DNA from: Lanius collurio
Lineage: Eukaryota; Chordata; Aves; Passeriformes; Laniidae
Assembly (NCBI GenBank): GCA_020086605.1
Contig: JACBWW010000017.1
Coordinates: 5,644,588-5,708,587, forward strand
Direction of reading: 5' to 3'
Length of the DNA: 64,000 bases
The notes under the pieces were generated by a model. The model was not told the DNA's origin. It ran no database searches and was given only the letters and a program-made list of their open reading frames with translations. Within the stretch, counting starts at the first letter, position 1. Each line of letters starts with the position of its first letter. The translations under genes were made by a program, and so were the position numbers. Shown in pieces: positions 63,014 to 64,000 of the stretch.

Positions 63014-63021
63014 TGTAAACA
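63014..63021 (-). promoter_or_regulatory. miR-30 family 8mer seed match in the 3' UTR
   Basis: Read on the minus strand this is TGTTTACA, the full 8mer complement of the miR-30 seed with A opposite position 1. It lies 27 nt after the stop codon, outside the ribosome-shadowed first 15 nt. A second 7mer match (TGTTTAC) is at 62694-62700, about 320 nt further on. The match is direct; function is inferred. Confidence 0.4.
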
Positions 63022-63048
63022 ATGTTTTAAAGCATTCTAAACAAACAT

Positions 63049-64000
63049 TTAAACAATTGATTCTTTATCCTTGTCGGGTGAGAGAAAACAATCTATAGCC
63101 TCATCGCTTTTGCTCAAGTCCGTTATCTTTAGCTGGAGGTTTTCACTCGTGCCTCTGGTGACGCTGTCGTAGGATGGAGGGAAAGAGGTGGAGGACAGAG
63201 TTTCTGATTTGTCTATTGGCCTGCCGTAGTTTTCGTTCATCATGAACGCAATGAGACCCTCCTTCTCGGGCGCATCGTCCTCCAGGATGCTGCTTTCCAA
63301 AGTTCTCTGTCGGTACAAGTAGGACGCCTGCTTCATGGAGCGCCGGAACAAATGTCTCCTGTAGGCCCTCTGGATGATGATGGCAGAGACCTCTTCTTGC
63401 TTCCGTCTCAGAGTCGTTGTAATCGGCTCGTAAGAGATCTTAGATGGATTTGCCGCCATGAACTTTTCTTCCATCTGTATTTTAAGGGCATCCATCTCTC
63501 CGGATTCTCCCAGCACCCTTTTTGTAAAAGCAAACAAAATATCCAAGCAATGGATCCTGTCTCCGCTGACCATGGGCAGGTCCATCGCTATAAGTTTTAT
63601 TTTGTTTGGTTTCGCTATGCGCAAAGGTTCTGACAGCGCGTCTGCAAAGTCTGAAAGTGCAGAATACTCAATAAACTGAGTGGCTTCGGGGTCAAACTTC
63701 TCCCAGATTTCATAGAACATATCAAAATCATCCTCGCTTAGAGGCTCTGTACTTTCCTCAGTGGCTACACTGAAGTTTTCTAAAATAATGGCTATATACA
63801 TGTTTACAACAATGAGAAATGATATAATGATATATGTAACAAAGAATAAAATCCCTACGGCAGGGCTCCCGCAGTCTCCCTTTGAACCATTTGCATTGGG
63901 AAGGTTTGGGTCGCAATATGGTGGTCCGGTGTTTAAAATAGGATTGAGAAGACCATCCCAGCCAGCTGATGTGGTGATTTGGAAGAGACAGAGCATGCTG
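63049..64000 (-). CDS. SCN5A: Voltage-gated sodium channel alpha subunit, C-terminal part of last exon (Nav1.5-like), partial
   Basis: This is the 3' end of a pore-forming sodium channel gene; the frame is open to the window edge, so the 5' part and exon start lie beyond 64000. Counting from the first visible Met (63996), residues 8-15 are TTSAGWDG, the domain IV pore loop with the Ala of the DEKA selectivity filter. NGS at 36-38 is a possible glycosylation site, with cysteines at 28 and 42. S6 spans about 46-72; F60 and Y67 are at the positions known to bind local anaesthetics. An EF-hand-like domain covers about 85-170, the IQ motif (calmodulin binding) is around 206-216, PPSY at 273-276 is a Nedd4-type WW ligand, and the chain ends in ESIV, a class I PDZ ligand. 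The stop is TAA at 63051-63049. No frameshift is seen. EGLIA, the PPSYDSVTR block and ESIV favour SCN5A over SCN4A and SCN10A. The product would act in the plasma membrane, mainly of cardiac muscle. Confidence 0.9.
   Translation of the reverse strand, partial: SMLCLFQITTSAGWDGLLNPILNTGPPYCDPNLPNANGSKGDCGSPAVGILFFVTYIIISFLIVVNMYIAIILENFSVATEESTEPLSEDDFDMFYEIWEKFDPEATQFIEYSALSDFADALSEPLRIAKPNKIKLIAMDLPMVSGDRIHCLDILFAFTKRVLGESGEMDALKIQMEEKFMAANPSKISYEPITTTLRRKQEEVSAIIIQRAYRRHLFRRSMKQASYLYRQRTLESSILEDDAPEKEGLIAFMMNENYGRPIDKSETLSSTSFPPSYDSVTRGTSENLQLKITDLSKSDEAIDCFLSPDKDKESIV

Larger units (their letters stand above)
61770..63048 (-). other. SCN5A: Presumed 3' UTR of the sodium channel gene (distal end uncertain)
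   Basis: AT-rich sequence directly follows the TAA stop on the minus strand. Minus-strand AATAAA hexamers (read as TTTATT on +) lie at 62231-62236, 61977-61982 and 61790-61795, and further out at 59579-59584, 59455-59460 and 59035-59040. The proximal ones give a UTR of roughly 0.8-1.3 kb. The mammalian SCN5A 3' UTR is about 2 kb, so a longer form reaching 60.7 kb or beyond is possible. T-runs on + at about 62010 and 62340 would be A-rich in the transcript. The end was chosen just past the 61790 signal and is an inference; no transcript evidence is available. Confidence 0.45.

Noticed and set aside
63352..63679. Plus-strand frames opposite the channel exon
   Set aside because: Antisense shadows of a strongly conserved coding exon.
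1..64000. tRNA, rRNA or snRNA genes
   Set aside because: No cloverleaf B-box words or snRNA landmarks were recognised by eye; a tRNAscan or Rfam search would settle this.

Overview
The window looks like a piece of an avian nuclear genome. The evidence is vertebrate intron/intergenic composition, at least a dozen chicken-repeat-1 (CR1) LINE 3' ends, one solo LTR with the layout of the common avian endogenous retrovirus LTRs, an assembly gap of Ns, and one strongly conserved vertebrate exon at the right edge. There is no prokaryotic gene organisation. The order or species cannot be read from the sequence.

The only confident protein-coding gene is on the minus strand at the right end (63049-64000). 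It is the 3' part of the last coding exon of a voltage-gated sodium channel alpha subunit, best matched to SCN5A (Nav1.5). It carries the end of the domain IV pore loop, S6, the C-terminal EF-hand-like domain, the IQ motif, a PPSY motif and a terminal ESIV PDZ ligand. The 3' UTR and 3' flank run leftward from 63048. This flank holds two miR-30-type seed matches, several AATAAA signals, an ancient MIR/CORE-SINE-like repeat (60925-61150) and a cluster of non-B-DNA motifs (60561-60771).

The remaining ~59 kb has no recognisable gene and reads as intergenic DNA downstream of the channel gene. CR1 fragments lie in both orientations (about 8.3, 9.7, 12.8, 16.2, 25.5, 26.6, 30.8, 35.8, 37.3, 42.7, 47.5, 56.2 and 58.3 kb). 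A solo LTR with a near-perfect 5-bp target duplication lies at 22436-23000, and a second degraded MIR-like element at about 27.7 kb. Simple repeats include TTCC, TTTGG, AAC and A- and T-rich tracts. A 378-bp sequencing gap lies at 2996-3373.

No novel system such as a new gene cluster, CRISPR array or island is visible. The points most worth a second look are candidate regulatory ones: an isolated CpG cluster 5.3 kb downstream of the channel stop codon (57431-57735), two identical perfect CArG boxes 99 bp apart near 19.1 kb, three overlapping POU octamers at 21.5 kb, CpG-bearing conserved-looking sequence at 7.4-7.65 kb, and a 336-codon open frame with a strong start context at 5169-6179 that is probably fortuitous.
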